From Firmicutes bacterium UBA5010 (lineage in GTDB: Bacteria > Bacillota > Clostridia > Tissierellales > Sedimentibacteraceae): a stretch of DNA of 64,000 nucleotides. The position numbers and the translations under genes were made by a program. A model generated the notes under the pieces. The model did not search any database. It was given only the letters and a program-made list of their open reading frames with translations, and had not been told where the DNA came from. The stretch lies in NCBI GenBank assembly GCA_002396645.1, contig DGYI01000005.1:32002-96001 (forward strand), given 5' to 3'. Below, in pieces: positions 1 to 8,565 of the stretch (position 1 is its first letter; every line of letters starts with the position of its first letter).

Positions 1-1
1 T

Positions 2-595
2 GTGCAGGATAACGTGTCTAGTGTAGATAAAGAAGACTGGATTAGGTTGGCATATATTGAACGAGAGTATGTGTATAAGGAAGATTTATGGAGAGCTAAG
101 CGTATTGGTGATAACTGCAAGATCTATCAGACATGTTCTGCTGTGGGTTTCGGTAAAAGTAAAAGGCTGCCTTTATATCATGATTCCTATAGAGGTTCTG
201 TTCTTGATCATATATATCCTAAATATATGTGTAATCCAAAGGGTCTTAAGGGTAAAAAAGCTGTTGTTTTTACGGATGCAAGGATAGGATATAACCCATT
301 TATGACATATTATCGATATGATTATTTAGCACTTACTATTGATGTTCTTAGTTTATTGGAAGTAACAATGACAAGTACTGATAAAGGGTTGATTGGAGCG
401 GATTCAGAGGGGAAATGCGTTCTTAAGTATCAAAATTGGTGTACGTATAAACATTTGACTGGTGAACAGGAAAGGACCCCAGTATTAAGAGGAAGTCAAC
501 TCCTTGTATCAAAAGAGATTTTTGACAAGTTAGTAAGTGAAATTGGACATGAACCATATTGTCATATCACAAGTGAATTGATTTTTGGCGAATAA
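2..595 (+). CDS. Hypothetical protein, possibly cut by the window edge
   Basis: A reading frame of about 197 codons runs from the left edge to a TAA stop. The first in-frame start is a GTG at position 2, with no visible ribosome binding site because the window begins there, so the real protein may be longer. I recognise no family. The sequence is soluble-looking, rich in Tyr, Lys and Asp, with no membrane segment and no obvious nucleotide-binding or metal-binding motif. It is followed by an 81-bp repeat (785-865) of the kind that closes the next modules of the island, so it is probably the last gene of an accessory module that starts outside the window. Confidence 0.6.
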   Translation: MQDNVSSVDKEDWIRLAYIEREYVYKEDLWRAKRIGDNCKIYQTCSAVGFGKSKRLPLYHDSYRGSVLDHIYPKYMCNPKGLKGKKAVVFTDARIGYNPFMTYYRYDYLALTIDVLSLLEVTMTSTDKGLIGADSEGKCVLKYQNWCTYKHLTGEQERTPVLRGSQLLVSKEIFDKLVSEIGHEPYCHITSELIFGE

Positions 596-747
596 ATTTA
601 CGAATAATGTTATTGAATACTATTTTTTAACTGGTTCATTATTTTTACACTCTTTGGATAGGTTGCATTTAGTTTGATAGTGTTCTAAGGTCATGTGAAA
701 TGAAATTATAATCATAATCATAAGGAGCTTGCCAGGTTATAAAGTAG

Positions 748-770
748 TTTGAGCATGAGTAAGGCTCAAA
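748..770. repeat. Short inverted repeat upstream of repeat copy 1
   Basis: TTTGAGC (748-754) and GCTCAAA (764-770) form a 7-bp inverted repeat with a 9-nt spacer. It lies just before the first 81-bp repeat. No T-run follows, so it is not a typical terminator. It may be part of the longer structure that includes the repeat. Confidence 0.35.
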
Positions 771-784
771 TGAAATATATTCTT

Positions 785-865
785 CCACCAAGGGGGTATC
801 AGGCTCAACGGTCATCAGAATTGCAGCAACAAGGCACGTTGAGTGCGTGATTCTATTGCAACGTC
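785..865 (+). repeat. 81-bp island repeat, copy 1
   Basis: First of four ungapped 81-bp copies (also 4098, 8468, 9277). The conserved blocks are AAGGG near the left end, TCATCAGAAT at columns 28-37, GCAACAA at columns 42-48 and GTTGAG at columns 54-59. In this copy CTCAAC (804-809) and GTTGAG (838-843) are exact complements. The preceding G and following T make them fit RYYYAAC and GTTRRRY, the core-site patterns of integron attC sites, but the two are only 42 bp apart end to end, shorter than usual attC sites. The right third is the least conserved part. Function is unknown: it could be a recombination site or a structured RNA. Confidence 0.85.
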
Positions 866-1435
866 TGGAAGCTTGATAAATAGTGGGTTTGAAGGATTGT
901 AGATAAAAATGTATAAATGAAAAATATTAAGAAAAGCAAAAATAAATACGAAATTAATTAGTTGAATTACATTTGATTATAAATGAAGTCTTTTTTTATA
1001 AATTTTTGCAGTTTTTAAATAAATTTTGCTATAGTTCTACAAATATTTCCACAATTTATATGAGCTTGATTGCAATATTTGGAAGAACGATATATAATAT
1101 ATATAATGTTTTTTGAAATATATTCTGATAAAGAAAGTGGAGACCTTATGGGCCTTGTTTTAAACACAGCACAGCGTGAGCAGGCTGGCTCGGATTCATA
1201 TAACAGATTTGAATATCAGGCACACTGGATAGTTTATCACATCATAAATTAGCTTGAAAAGAAACCGACTTGACACATTGCAGAAAGAGGCAAATAATTG
1301 GTGCGTGATAAATGACAAGAAATAGAAGGGTATAGATTATTTATAACGCTTACACTGATATGTAAAAACATTGTGTGGGAGTTTATGATGGTAATAAAAT
1401 TAATATTTTAAACCGAAAAACTAGGAGGGAGACAA
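866..1435 (+). other. AT-rich spacer with one gene remnant
   Basis: Between the first repeat and the next intact gene the DNA is AT-rich and mostly non-coding. The only coding-like piece is a 34-codon stub at 1148-1252, listed separately. I see no tRNA, insertion sequence end or clear terminator. A good Shine-Dalgarno site (AGGAGGGA) at the right end belongs to the gene starting at 1436. Confidence 0.5.
1148..1252 (+). pseudogene. N-terminal stub resembling a DUF4297-type protein
   Basis: A 34-codon reading frame begins with ATG at 1148 after a GGAG ribosome binding site and stops at 1252. Its start contains NRFEYQAHW, similar to the opening of DUF4297 proteins, predicted nucleases found in anti-phage systems. 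Only the first 30 or so residues are present; the DNA that follows does not continue the similarity in any frame that I can follow. Its GC content is higher than its surroundings. I infer the remnant of a defence gene whose body was deleted. The family assignment is from memory of the motif and is weak. Confidence 0.35.
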
Positions 1436-2746
1436 GTGGAAATAATTCAAGAGGGGTATTGGACCATTGCAGCACAAAAACATTTAAAAGCATTTACACA
1501 AGATAGTAGTAATTTAGATGAATATGACAATATTGACATATCGGGAAAGGCTGGAAGATTTTTAGGTGCAATTAGAGGAAATGGAAAAATTGAAAATACT
1601 AGAAAATTAGAGAAAATAGCTAACACCATAGGAATTAAACCACGGGAGTTACATAAGATCATACTCCCAGAATTGGAACAATCAAGTGAAGGAAGAGTTG
1701 AGCTAATAAAAAATAGTGTAGATGACATCACCGGTATTGCTGAATATTTATTTACTAATCAAGATGTAATTAAAGTTGCAGGAGATGTCTTTGAGCAATT
1801 GAACCCATCAAATATTGAGCGCATTACGCTACAAACGATGGAAAACACTAGGAGAATTCCTTTATTTCAAAGTGAATTGTGTAATGAGCTTTCTAAACAG
1901 GGATATTTAGAAAGAGATATAAATTTTTCCTTATCCCTACAAAGACAGTTTAAATTGATACAATTATTAAGCAAGTTAAGTCAATATGACCCAATTGTTA
2001 GTAATGAATATATATGGGGAGAAAATCATGAAAAAATTGCATATGCATTGACTAAGGTTTCAATAGATGATAAGCAAAGTTTAAAGGATACAATATCTCT
2101 AATACAATCATATCAAGGGATACCTACTGAGGAATTAAAAAACCAAAAATCCGGACTGCTTTTATTAGCAAAAAAAATAGGCATGATTAATCCTGTTAGT
2201 ATTATTTCAGGTAGGGGTATTGAAAAAGAATTTTCTTTTACTGCTGATATTTCTAATAATTGTATTGATTATGATATTATGGATGATGTAAAAGTACTCT
2301 TGGCTTCTATTCGATTTGGAGAACGATATACGGAACATTCTACTATTCAAGATCCTATCAGGTTCTTGGAAGTTTTAATTAATAGTGATAGCGTAGGACC
2401 TCATAGCGCAAATATGACAGATTATATACTTTTAGAAAAGAAGGGTATTTTAAAAGTTATAAATCAAACAAAAACAAAATGGAGTTATTATTATAATGAC
2501 ACATATACAAAGAGTGGTCCATGTTTGAAATTAATAAAGAAAGATGTAGCAGAAAAAGCACTCGAAATTATAAAAAGTCCAGAATATTCTATTCATAAAG
2601 AATTGTTACGTGAGCCAGCAATTCTTATTGACACAGGGGACTATCGTAATGCTGAAGAAAATAGGATTCATATGGCAGAATTGCCAGAGCCAATAAAAGA
2701 AGCAAGTGAGATGATTACAAAAATATTAAGAGATGAAGTGATTTAA
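1436..2746 (+). CDS. Hypothetical 436-aa protein, partner of a PD-(D/E)XK nuclease
   Basis: I do not recognise this family. The chosen start is GTG at 1436, preceded by AGGAGGGA at a good distance. The protein is soluble, Lys- and Ile-rich and has no signal or membrane segment. The part around FLGAIRGNGK and IENTRKLEKIANTIGIKP (residues about 41-70) looks like a small helical domain, possibly DNA-binding. The part around residues 290-345, including GPHSANMTDYILLEKKGIL, could be a winged helix. Both are impressions, not domain hits. The stop lies 12 nt before the next gene, which carries a nuclease core, so the two are almost certainly co-transcribed and likely form one two-gene system. The island context suggests phage defence, with this protein as sensor or specificity factor (inference). 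Confidence 0.75.
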   Translation: MEIIQEGYWTIAAQKHLKAFTQDSSNLDEYDNIDISGKAGRFLGAIRGNGKIENTRKLEKIANTIGIKPRELHKIILPELEQSSEGRVELIKNSVDDITGIAEYLFTNQDVIKVAGDVFEQLNPSNIERITLQTMENTRRIPLFQSELCNELSKQGYLERDINFSLSLQRQFKLIQLLSKLSQYDPIVSNEYIWGENHEKIAYALTKVSIDDKQSLKDTISLIQSYQGIPTEELKNQKSGLLLLAKKIGMINPVSIISGRGIEKEFSFTADISNNCIDYDIMDDVKVLLASIRFGERYTEHSTIQDPIRFLEVLINSDSVGPHSANMTDYILLEKKGILKVINQTKTKWSYYYNDTYTKSGPCLKLIKKDVAEKALEIIKSPEYSIHKELLREPAILIDTGDYRNAEENRIHMAELPEPIKEASEMITKILRDEVI

Positions 2747-2758
2747 GGAGGTGCCAAG

Positions 2759-3925
2759 ATGAACGAAGTTGATTCTAACGAACAAATGAGTTTATTATCA
2801 AATAACTCAAAAGAAATAAGTAAAGGTGAATCTTTGGAATTTCGATTAAAAAGGCTACTGTATCATATGGGGTATTTCACACAAACGAATGTTATTCTAA
2901 AAACGGCACCTCAAGAACCTTGTGATGTTATAACTGATTTAGATGTTTTAGGTACATTGTTTCTAAGTGATTTTTCTATGCAAACTACTTGGGTAGATTG
3001 TAAATCTGGAAAAGCAGATATACTTAAACATATTTCTTGGATAAATGGTATAAAAGCCAATTCTTCAATTTCAAATGCCATTTTTATAAAAAAAGGTGTA
3101 AGAAAAACAGCAAAAGAATATGCACAGACTTTAGGCATTAAAGTATTTGATCTTAATATTTTAGAAGAATTGGAGAAAAAATATAAAATTGAGGTAAACG
3201 ATTGGTCCGGAAGTTATGATTATAAATTATTGACAAAAATGCCTCATGTATTTAATAAAATTGTAACTCCCGGAAATAAACACTATAAAAACATTTTTAC
3301 ATTTTATTCTTCTTCTTATTGGACTATGGATTCATTTACTCAGATAAAAAAATGTATCTCAGGAATAAAACAACTTTTTAGTTATTATATTTTACCCATT
3401 ACTCACGATGAAAAACTATCAGTTAAATGGATGATATTTGCTTTTATAAATCTCTTTTTGTTATCAACATATAAAATCTGTGGGCAAATTTTTTATTATG
3501 ATAAAACTAATAAAAAAGAAATTCTTTTGGATGGTTTAATGTCTGGAAGTATTCCTGTTTCAAAACAGAATGAGATTAGAAATATTTCATTTAATATGGC
3601 AGCTGAAATTATAAAACAAAATGTGCCGGATTTTGATACAACGATATTTAAACAAATTTCAGTCTCATCCCCGCCTCCTTACTTTGAGGCATATTATAAT
3701 TTATTACTTAAGATATCCGAAAATCCTTTAATTTGGCATGATGTGTTAAGACAATTTGACTATTATATGTTGGAGTATGAGTTCAAAAATAAACGACCAG
3801 ATGTTAGTATGAACATAATTTTCAATGATCAAGATACTAAGTTTTGTTTCAAAACTATACTTTACTTTATAATTGATGCAACAGGAATATCGAAAGATAT
3901 GTTTCCTGTTATATTTAGTTTATAA
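2759..3925 (+). CDS. Mrr-like PD-(D/E)XK nuclease-domain protein
   Basis: The start ATG at 2759 follows AAGGAGGTG and is spaced 12 nt from the previous stop. The first 140 residues have the layout of the Mrr-like restriction endonuclease fold: SLEFRLKRLLYHMGYF with Glu27, then DLDVLG (Asp60 and Asp62) and VDCKSG (Asp80, Lys82), matching the E, D, (D/E)xK catalytic pattern. The segment ending IKVFDLNILEELEKKY fits the end of such a domain. The remaining 240 residues are unlike anything I know and contain one hydrophobic stretch, near FAFINLFLLSTYKI. With the upstream 436-aa protein it probably forms a DNA-cleaving defence module. Substrate and trigger cannot be read from the sequence. No close homologue comes to mind. 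Confidence 0.75.
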   Translation: MNEVDSNEQMSLLSNNSKEISKGESLEFRLKRLLYHMGYFTQTNVILKTAPQEPCDVITDLDVLGTLFLSDFSMQTTWVDCKSGKADILKHISWINGIKANSSISNAIFIKKGVRKTAKEYAQTLGIKVFDLNILEELEKKYKIEVNDWSGSYDYKLLTKMPHVFNKIVTPGNKHYKNIFTFYSSSYWTMDSFTQIKKCISGIKQLFSYYILPITHDEKLSVKWMIFAFINLFLLSTYKICGQIFYYDKTNKKEILLDGLMSGSIPVSKQNEIRNISFNMAAEIIKQNVPDFDTTIFKQISVSSPPPYFEAYYNLLLKISENPLIWHDVLRQFDYYMLEYEFKNKRPDVSMNIIFNDQDTKFCFKTILYFIIDATGISKDMFPVIFSL

Positions 3926-4097
3926 TTTAAATAATATAAAAATAAAATGTGACATTATTCCAAAATGGAGAAATTGTTGGTAGCTTTTATCTTTATTAAA
4001 TTAGACACGAAAAATATAAGTTGCCATGCTATAATTAGTACAGATAATTTATAAAAAAAGAAGAGTTGAGTGTTGGAATTATTGAAAACATAACATG

Positions 4098-4178
4098 CCA
4101 CTAAGGGTGTAGTAGGTTACATGGTCATCAGAATCACAGCAACAACGCATGTTGAGATGATCATTTTATTGCAACATC
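4098..4178 (+). repeat. 81-bp island repeat, copy 2
   Basis: Second ungapped copy, 173 nt after the nuclease gene. It keeps TCATCAGAAT, GCAACAA and GTTGAG but has a C where the others have G in the AACAAGGC block. GGTCATC (4123-4129) can pair with GATGATC (4156-4162). Similarity to copy 3 extends about 20 bp further left, where both have ATTATTGAAAA. A strong terminator-like hairpin follows 31 nt downstream. Confidence 0.85.
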
Positions 4179-4209
4179 AATAATATTTAAAACAAATAAA
4201 TAAACTATG

Positions 4210-4240
4210 AGCGTAGAAGCGATTTGCTTTTGCGCTTTTT
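4210..4240 (+). terminator. Intrinsic terminator after repeat copy 2
   Basis: AGCGTAGAAGC (4210-4220) pairs with GCTTTTGCGCT (4226-4236) over 11 bp with two G-T pairs and a 5-nt loop, followed by a T-run. It would end a transcript that includes repeat copy 2, suggesting that the repeat is transcribed. Confidence 0.7.
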
Positions 4241-4270
4241 CTATTAAAAAACAATGGGGTGGATACTTTT

Positions 4271-5040
4271 ATGAAAAGATTTGTTTGTTTCGAACATGAA
4301 TGTATTTTTTATATTAAGTTTTAAGGTGCAAATTTAAATATTGAATTGCTTGAATGATATATAGATTATTGTCTAAAAGTACAAGTATGTGTTGAAAAAT
4401 GTCAGGAAAAGATATACAATTATGGTAGAAATGTTAATCTTGTTATTATATTAGAGAAAGTTATCAATTTGATACAGTAAGATTTTTTGACTGGGATCCA
4501 TAAAAGGATATGAACAGAATAAGTGTACTTAAAACTCTTTATTCGAATTGTTTAATTCTTAGATATGAGTCAGAACATGATAAATATATATTGATTGATG
4601 GTGAAATTTGGAAGGAATGTTGTAAAAAAATATTGAAAATATGGAATAAAATAAATATATTGATTCTGATCATATTGATGGAGTTTTGAAATTCTTTTCT
4701 GAAAAGAATTTAAATTTTCTATATTTGATAAAATATGGTTTAATTATGGGGATTTTTGGATAAGGAGTTAGATGTATTAAGAGATAGAAAAAAATGATAT
4801 TTTACTTATGGATGAGACAAATAAGACAAGTTGAAAACAAGGAAATAGTCTTGAAAGAATACTAAAAAAACAGAGATTCAGTATGGAAAAGCAATCAAAG
4901 TATATGATGAATGTCAGTGGGGTGAGTAAGTTCTGGTTGGTACTTTTCTTGCTATTTTTGAGCAGTTAAAGTTGGTTGAATGTGGTAAAATGCAAAGAAA
5001 AGTCGTTGCTTGTATGATAGAAGTGAATTATTCACAGTAA
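4271..5040 (+). pseudogene. Decayed gene with several frameshifts
   Basis: Coding-like peptides appear in changing frames and are broken by stops. One is an ATG-started 59-codon stretch at about 4510 containing LRYESEHDKYILIDGEIW. A shifted frame continues with YIDSDHIDGVLKFFSEKNL, and a last piece near 4920-5038 reads FLAIFEQLKLVECGKMQRK. Together they look like one protein of roughly 200-250 residues that has accumulated frameshifts. I do not recognise the family. It lies between the nuclease module and hamA, inside the segment bounded by repeats 2 and 3. Confidence 0.5.
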
Positions 5041-5068
5041 TTTGTAATTTTATGTGAGGGGAGAATAT

Positions 5069-6007
5069 ATGGCTGAAAGAATATTTGATAAAAGGAATGT
5101 AATATTATTAAAAATTGATGAGGAGGACTTGAATTCATTTTTGGTTGACATGGACATTGATGATTCTGGAAATCCTATGTATCGTTTAGAAGATTTCACA
5201 AAGGCAATAAGTAATACAATACCGGAATATGTTTTTGCTCATTATGAAGATCCATGTATACCTCAAAATGATGCTGTTGAAAAATTGCGTGAGGCGGCAC
5301 ATTGCATTTATAAGGTTAAAGACTTTGATTTAATGAGACAGTGGTGTCTTGAAGGAAATCAAGCAGCGTATGATGAATTGAAAAAATCTGGTACAGCTAA
5401 ACGTGGAGAATTTGGAGAATTACTCTTACACTTGATTTTGCGAGAGTTTAGACATACAATACCACTCATTTCAAAGGTATATTTTAAAGATAGTACAGGA
5501 GTTCCAGCTCATGGTTTTGATACAGTTCATATTTCACCAGATGAAAAAATACTATGGCTTGGTGAGAGTAAATTATATTCGGATAGCAAGCAAGGGATAG
5601 GAGAATTGGTTAACGATTTAAACGGACATATAAAAACTGATTATCTAAATGAGCAGTTTCTTATTATAAAAAAAAATCTTGAAAATAATTCGATACCTGA
5701 CAGAGAAAAATGGATAGATATAATTGCGAATTGTCATAAGCTAGACGAAAAATTAGAAATGATTAATATACCAATGTTATGTACATATACACATGATATA
5801 TACAAAAAATTCACTGATATGAATGATCTGAATGCAGTTGCATATCATGAAATTGATGTAAGAGAATTAAAGGATTATTTTGATAAAAAAAATAGTTTTC
5901 CCTTAAAAAATAGAGTTAATATTATTTTAATGCTATTTCCAGTAAATGATAAAAAAGAATTAGTAGTTAATTTACATAAGCGCCTTTGGCATATGCAGAA
6001 TATTTGA
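5069..6007 (+). CDS. hamA: HamA, DUF1837 nuclease of a Hachiman system
   Basis: The protein matches DUF1837, the HamA component of the Hachiman anti-phage system. The start is ATG at 5069, six nt after GAGGGGAG; a GTG at 5054 is in frame but overlaps this binding site. The nuclease core is visible as Glu117 in RGEFGELLLHLI, GFD (149-151) and GESK (165-168), the E, D, ExK set of the PD-(D/E)XK fold. The length of 312 residues is normal. The stop is 8 nt before hamB, and GAGGTG in the gap serves the helicase. In characterised Hachiman systems HamA is held inactive by the HamB helicase and cleaves DNA once HamB senses damaged or invading DNA. The system seems intact here. Confidence 0.9.
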   Translation: MAERIFDKRNVILLKIDEEDLNSFLVDMDIDDSGNPMYRLEDFTKAISNTIPEYVFAHYEDPCIPQNDAVEKLREAAHCIYKVKDFDLMRQWCLEGNQAAYDELKKSGTAKRGEFGELLLHLILREFRHTIPLISKVYFKDSTGVPAHGFDTVHISPDEKILWLGESKLYSDSKQGIGELVNDLNGHIKTDYLNEQFLIIKKNLENNSIPDREKWIDIIANCHKLDEKLEMINIPMLCTYTHDIYKKFTDMNDLNAVAYHEIDVRELKDYFDKKNSFPLKNRVNIILMLFPVNDKKELVVNLHKRLWHMQNI

Positions 6008-6015
6008 GGTGAAGA

Positions 6016-8232
6016 ATGGAAGATAAAAACGAAATTTTAGAGACCATTGAAAGAGAGAAAGACATATCACTTGACGAGAGTTTCAGAATTATTTCATATT
6101 GTACAAGGCTTCTATCGAATCATGAAGCAGAAGCTGAAATGTGGGCTAGAAGAATATGCATTCACATATTGAATAACTGGAATAAGGTGTCTCCTAATGC
6201 ATATGGTGTATGGGCGGAATTGATTGAATCACTAGGATTCTACCCGTATATAAAAAAAAATCAGGTCAATTTGAAATTACATTCAATAGCGGATAGCATT
6301 CGGATGGGCTATTATCAATCGGACTTTTTGGAAGAAACATATTTTCATAAAGAGCAGAAAAAAATTTCAAATACTCTTTTAAAAGGAAAGAATCTTATTG
6401 CAAGTGCACCAACTAGTTTCGGGAAGAGTTTACTAATAGAAGAAGTAGTGGCCTCAAAAAAATATAATAATATTATTATAATACAGCCAACACTTGCATT
6501 GTTGGATGAAACTAGACTTAAGCTAAAGAAATATGCGGAAATTTATAAGATCATTGTAAGAACATCACAGCCACCGTCAGAGGAAAAACGTAATTTATTC
6601 TTGTTGACAGCAGAGAGGGTAATGGAATATGAGGCATTACCGAAGATTGATTTCCTTATCATAGATGAGTTTTATAAACTAAGCCTAAAGAGAGAAGATA
6701 ATAGGGCAGATACCCTTAATAATGCATTTTTGAAGGTCGTGAATGCATTTCATCCTAAGTTTTACTTTTTGGGACCCAATATTGATGGTATCACAGAAGG
6801 ATTTGCAGAGAAGTACAATGCAACATTTTATAAATCCGATTTTTCATTGGTAGACTGCAATGTGATTGATAAAAGCCATTTAATAGAATGGAATAAAAGC
6901 GACAAGGCAATTGATAACCATAAAGTTCAAATACTATGTGAGTTATTAGATGACTTGGGAAATGAACAGACACTTATATACTGCTCGACACCAGCAAGAG
7001 CAAGACGTATTGCTAAGTTATATCTAAAGCATGTTTTGCTGAAACAAGAAAATATACAACAACAATTACCATTAGTGGATTGGATTAATAAAAATGTGTC
7101 TCCGCAATGGAGTTTAGCAAGAGAGTTACAATATGGTATTGCGATTCATGACGGCTCATTACAAAAACATATAGGGGCTTCAATTATAAGGTATTTTAAC
7201 AAGGGATTATTAAAATGCATTTTTTGTACTTCTACAATTATTGAGGGTGTTAATACAAGTGCAAAAAACGTAATTCTTTTTGATGAAAAGAAAGGTTCAA
7301 GTAAAATAGATTTTTTTGATTATAGTAATATAAAAGGTCGTTCCGGAAGGATGATGGAACATTATGTGGGTAAGATTTTTAATTTTTGCAGGGTTCCTCA
7401 AAAGGAATCAATTATTATAGATATTCCCTTTTACGAACAAAATCCAAAAGTACTGACAAATGAGATACTTGTTCATATTAAAGATGAAGATGTACGGCAA
7501 CAAGTTAGAGAACGATATGATCAAATTAATACTCTTCCGGCAGATCTATTAAAAGTTATAAAACAAAATGGGGTATCAATAAATGGACAGATTAGAATAT
7601 ATAATAAACTGATAAGTGATATGAAATCAAAAGATGGATTAGATAATATTCAGTGGAGTCAGTTACCTAGTTATACACAAATGTCTTATGTACTAGAAGT
7701 AGCAGAAAATAATTTATTTGATTTTGAAAGTAAACGAGGGGTTTTTTCTGTAAAGCAGTTGGCTTGGTATTTGAATATGTATCGGACGAAAAAGAATATT
7801 ATTGATATTGTAACTGATATATATGAAAAAAGGATCCAAACAGTGGTTAATTTGACTGATGAGAGACAGCAAAAATATTATGACGAAGCAGTAGAAACAG
7901 CATTTCATATATATAGACATTGGTTTCAGTTTACAGTTCCGAAGGCTTTTAGAGTTGTTGATAGTATTCAGCGACTTATATGCGAGAGAAACCGTATTAA
8001 GCCAGGATCATATAGTTTTTTTGTACAACAATTAGAAAATGATTTTATTCGAGAAAATTTATCTATATTAGTTGAATTTGGTATACCGAGCGATGCAGTT
8101 AGGAGGCTAGAAAAATTGATTCCCTCAAATTTAACAGAAGATGAAGTTATTGAATTCGTCAAGAAGAATCGATATGCTTTGGATAAAATGCTATTGCCAT
8201 ATGAAAGAGAACGTTTAGATTCGTGTATATAG
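6016..8232 (+). CDS. hamB: HamB, superfamily 2 helicase of a Hachiman system
   Basis: A 738-residue DExD/H-type helicase directly downstream of hamA. Walker A is APTSFGKS (131-138), motif II is IIDEFYK around residues 215-221, and a motif VI-like GRSGR follows the second RecA-like domain. The N-terminal 120 residues and C-terminal 250 residues are helicase-specific extensions without a motif that I recognise. Order, spacing and partner identify it as HamB, the DNA-translocating sensor of Hachiman. Base composition is as AT-rich as the rest of the island. The frame is uninterrupted, so the system is probably functional. Confidence 0.9.
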   Translation: MEDKNEILETIEREKDISLDESFRIISYCTRLLSNHEAEAEMWARRICIHILNNWNKVSPNAYGVWAELIESLGFYPYIKKNQVNLKLHSIADSIRMGYYQSDFLEETYFHKEQKKISNTLLKGKNLIASAPTSFGKSLLIEEVVASKKYNNIIIIQPTLALLDETRLKLKKYAEIYKIIVRTSQPPSEEKRNLFLLTAERVMEYEALPKIDFLIIDEFYKLSLKREDNRADTLNNAFLKVVNAFHPKFYFLGPNIDGITEGFAEKYNATFYKSDFSLVDCNVIDKSHLIEWNKSDKAIDNHKVQILCELLDDLGNEQTLIYCSTPARARRIAKLYLKHVLLKQENIQQQLPLVDWINKNVSPQWSLARELQYGIAIHDGSLQKHIGASIIRYFNKGLLKCIFCTSTIIEGVNTSAKNVILFDEKKGSSKIDFFDYSNIKGRSGRMMEHYVGKIFNFCRVPQKESIIIDIPFYEQNPKVLTNEILVHIKDEDVRQQVRERYDQINTLPADLLKVIKQNGVSINGQIRIYNKLISDMKSKDGLDNIQWSQLPSYTQMSYVLEVAENNLFDFESKRGVFSVKQLAWYLNMYRTKKNIIDIVTDIYEKRIQTVVNLTDERQQKYYDEAVETAFHIYRHWFQFTVPKAFRVVDSIQRLICERNRIKPGSYSFFVQQLENDFIRENLSILVEFGIPSDAVRRLEKLIPSNLTEDEVIEFVKKNRYALDKMLLPYERERLDSCI

Positions 8233-8245
8233 AAGTAATTGTTAA

Positions 8246-8443
8246 ATAAAGTATTGCAGAATCTTTAGATTTGGTTTCGAGTATGAAGAAGTCATCATCG
8301 AGGAAATCCCAGCAATAATAGAAGAAAAGCTGAACATAGGGACGGGGATTGGAAACAAACCAATAAAGTGTGAAAGGACATGTGTTGGCGAAACAAGTTA
8401 CTTTCGCTATGAGTCAGAGGGGACGGTTTCACTGACCGATTAA
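8246..8443 (+). pseudogene. C-terminal gene fragment after hamB
   Basis: An open stretch of 65 codons without a plausible start ends in TAA at 8441-8443. It contains VIIEEIPAIIEEKLNIGTG and CERTCVGETSYFRYESEG, which look like genuine protein, and its GC content is higher than that of hamB. No in-frame ATG and no ribosome binding site precede it. It is best read as the 3' remnant of an older gene that was joined to the end of the Hachiman module. I cannot name the family. Confidence 0.4.
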
Positions 8444-8467
8444 TGATATTATTGAAAATATAAATTG

Positions 8468-8548
8468 ACACCAAGGGGATACTAGGATCAATGATCATCA
8501 GAATCACAGCAACAAGGCATGTTGAGGCAGTGGTAAAGTTGCGGCATA
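8468..8548 (+). repeat. 81-bp island repeat, copy 3
   Basis: Third ungapped copy. The TCATCAGAAT and GCAACAAGGCATGTTGAG blocks are intact, while the right end has diverged. TCAAT and GTTGA in the CTCAAC/GTTGAG positions can still pair with one wobble. It ends only 17 nt before the ATG of the next gene, so it lies in or next to that gene's leader. Its left flank is similar to that of copy 2. Confidence 0.85.
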
Positions 8549-8565
8549 ATTAGAGAGGAAAAAAT

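Noticed and set aside
785..865. The 81-bp repeat as a classical integron attC site
   Set aside because: The core-site patterns fit fully only in copy 1, the distance between them is only 42 bp, and no integron integrase is in the window. It is kept as one hypothesis, not as a feature call.
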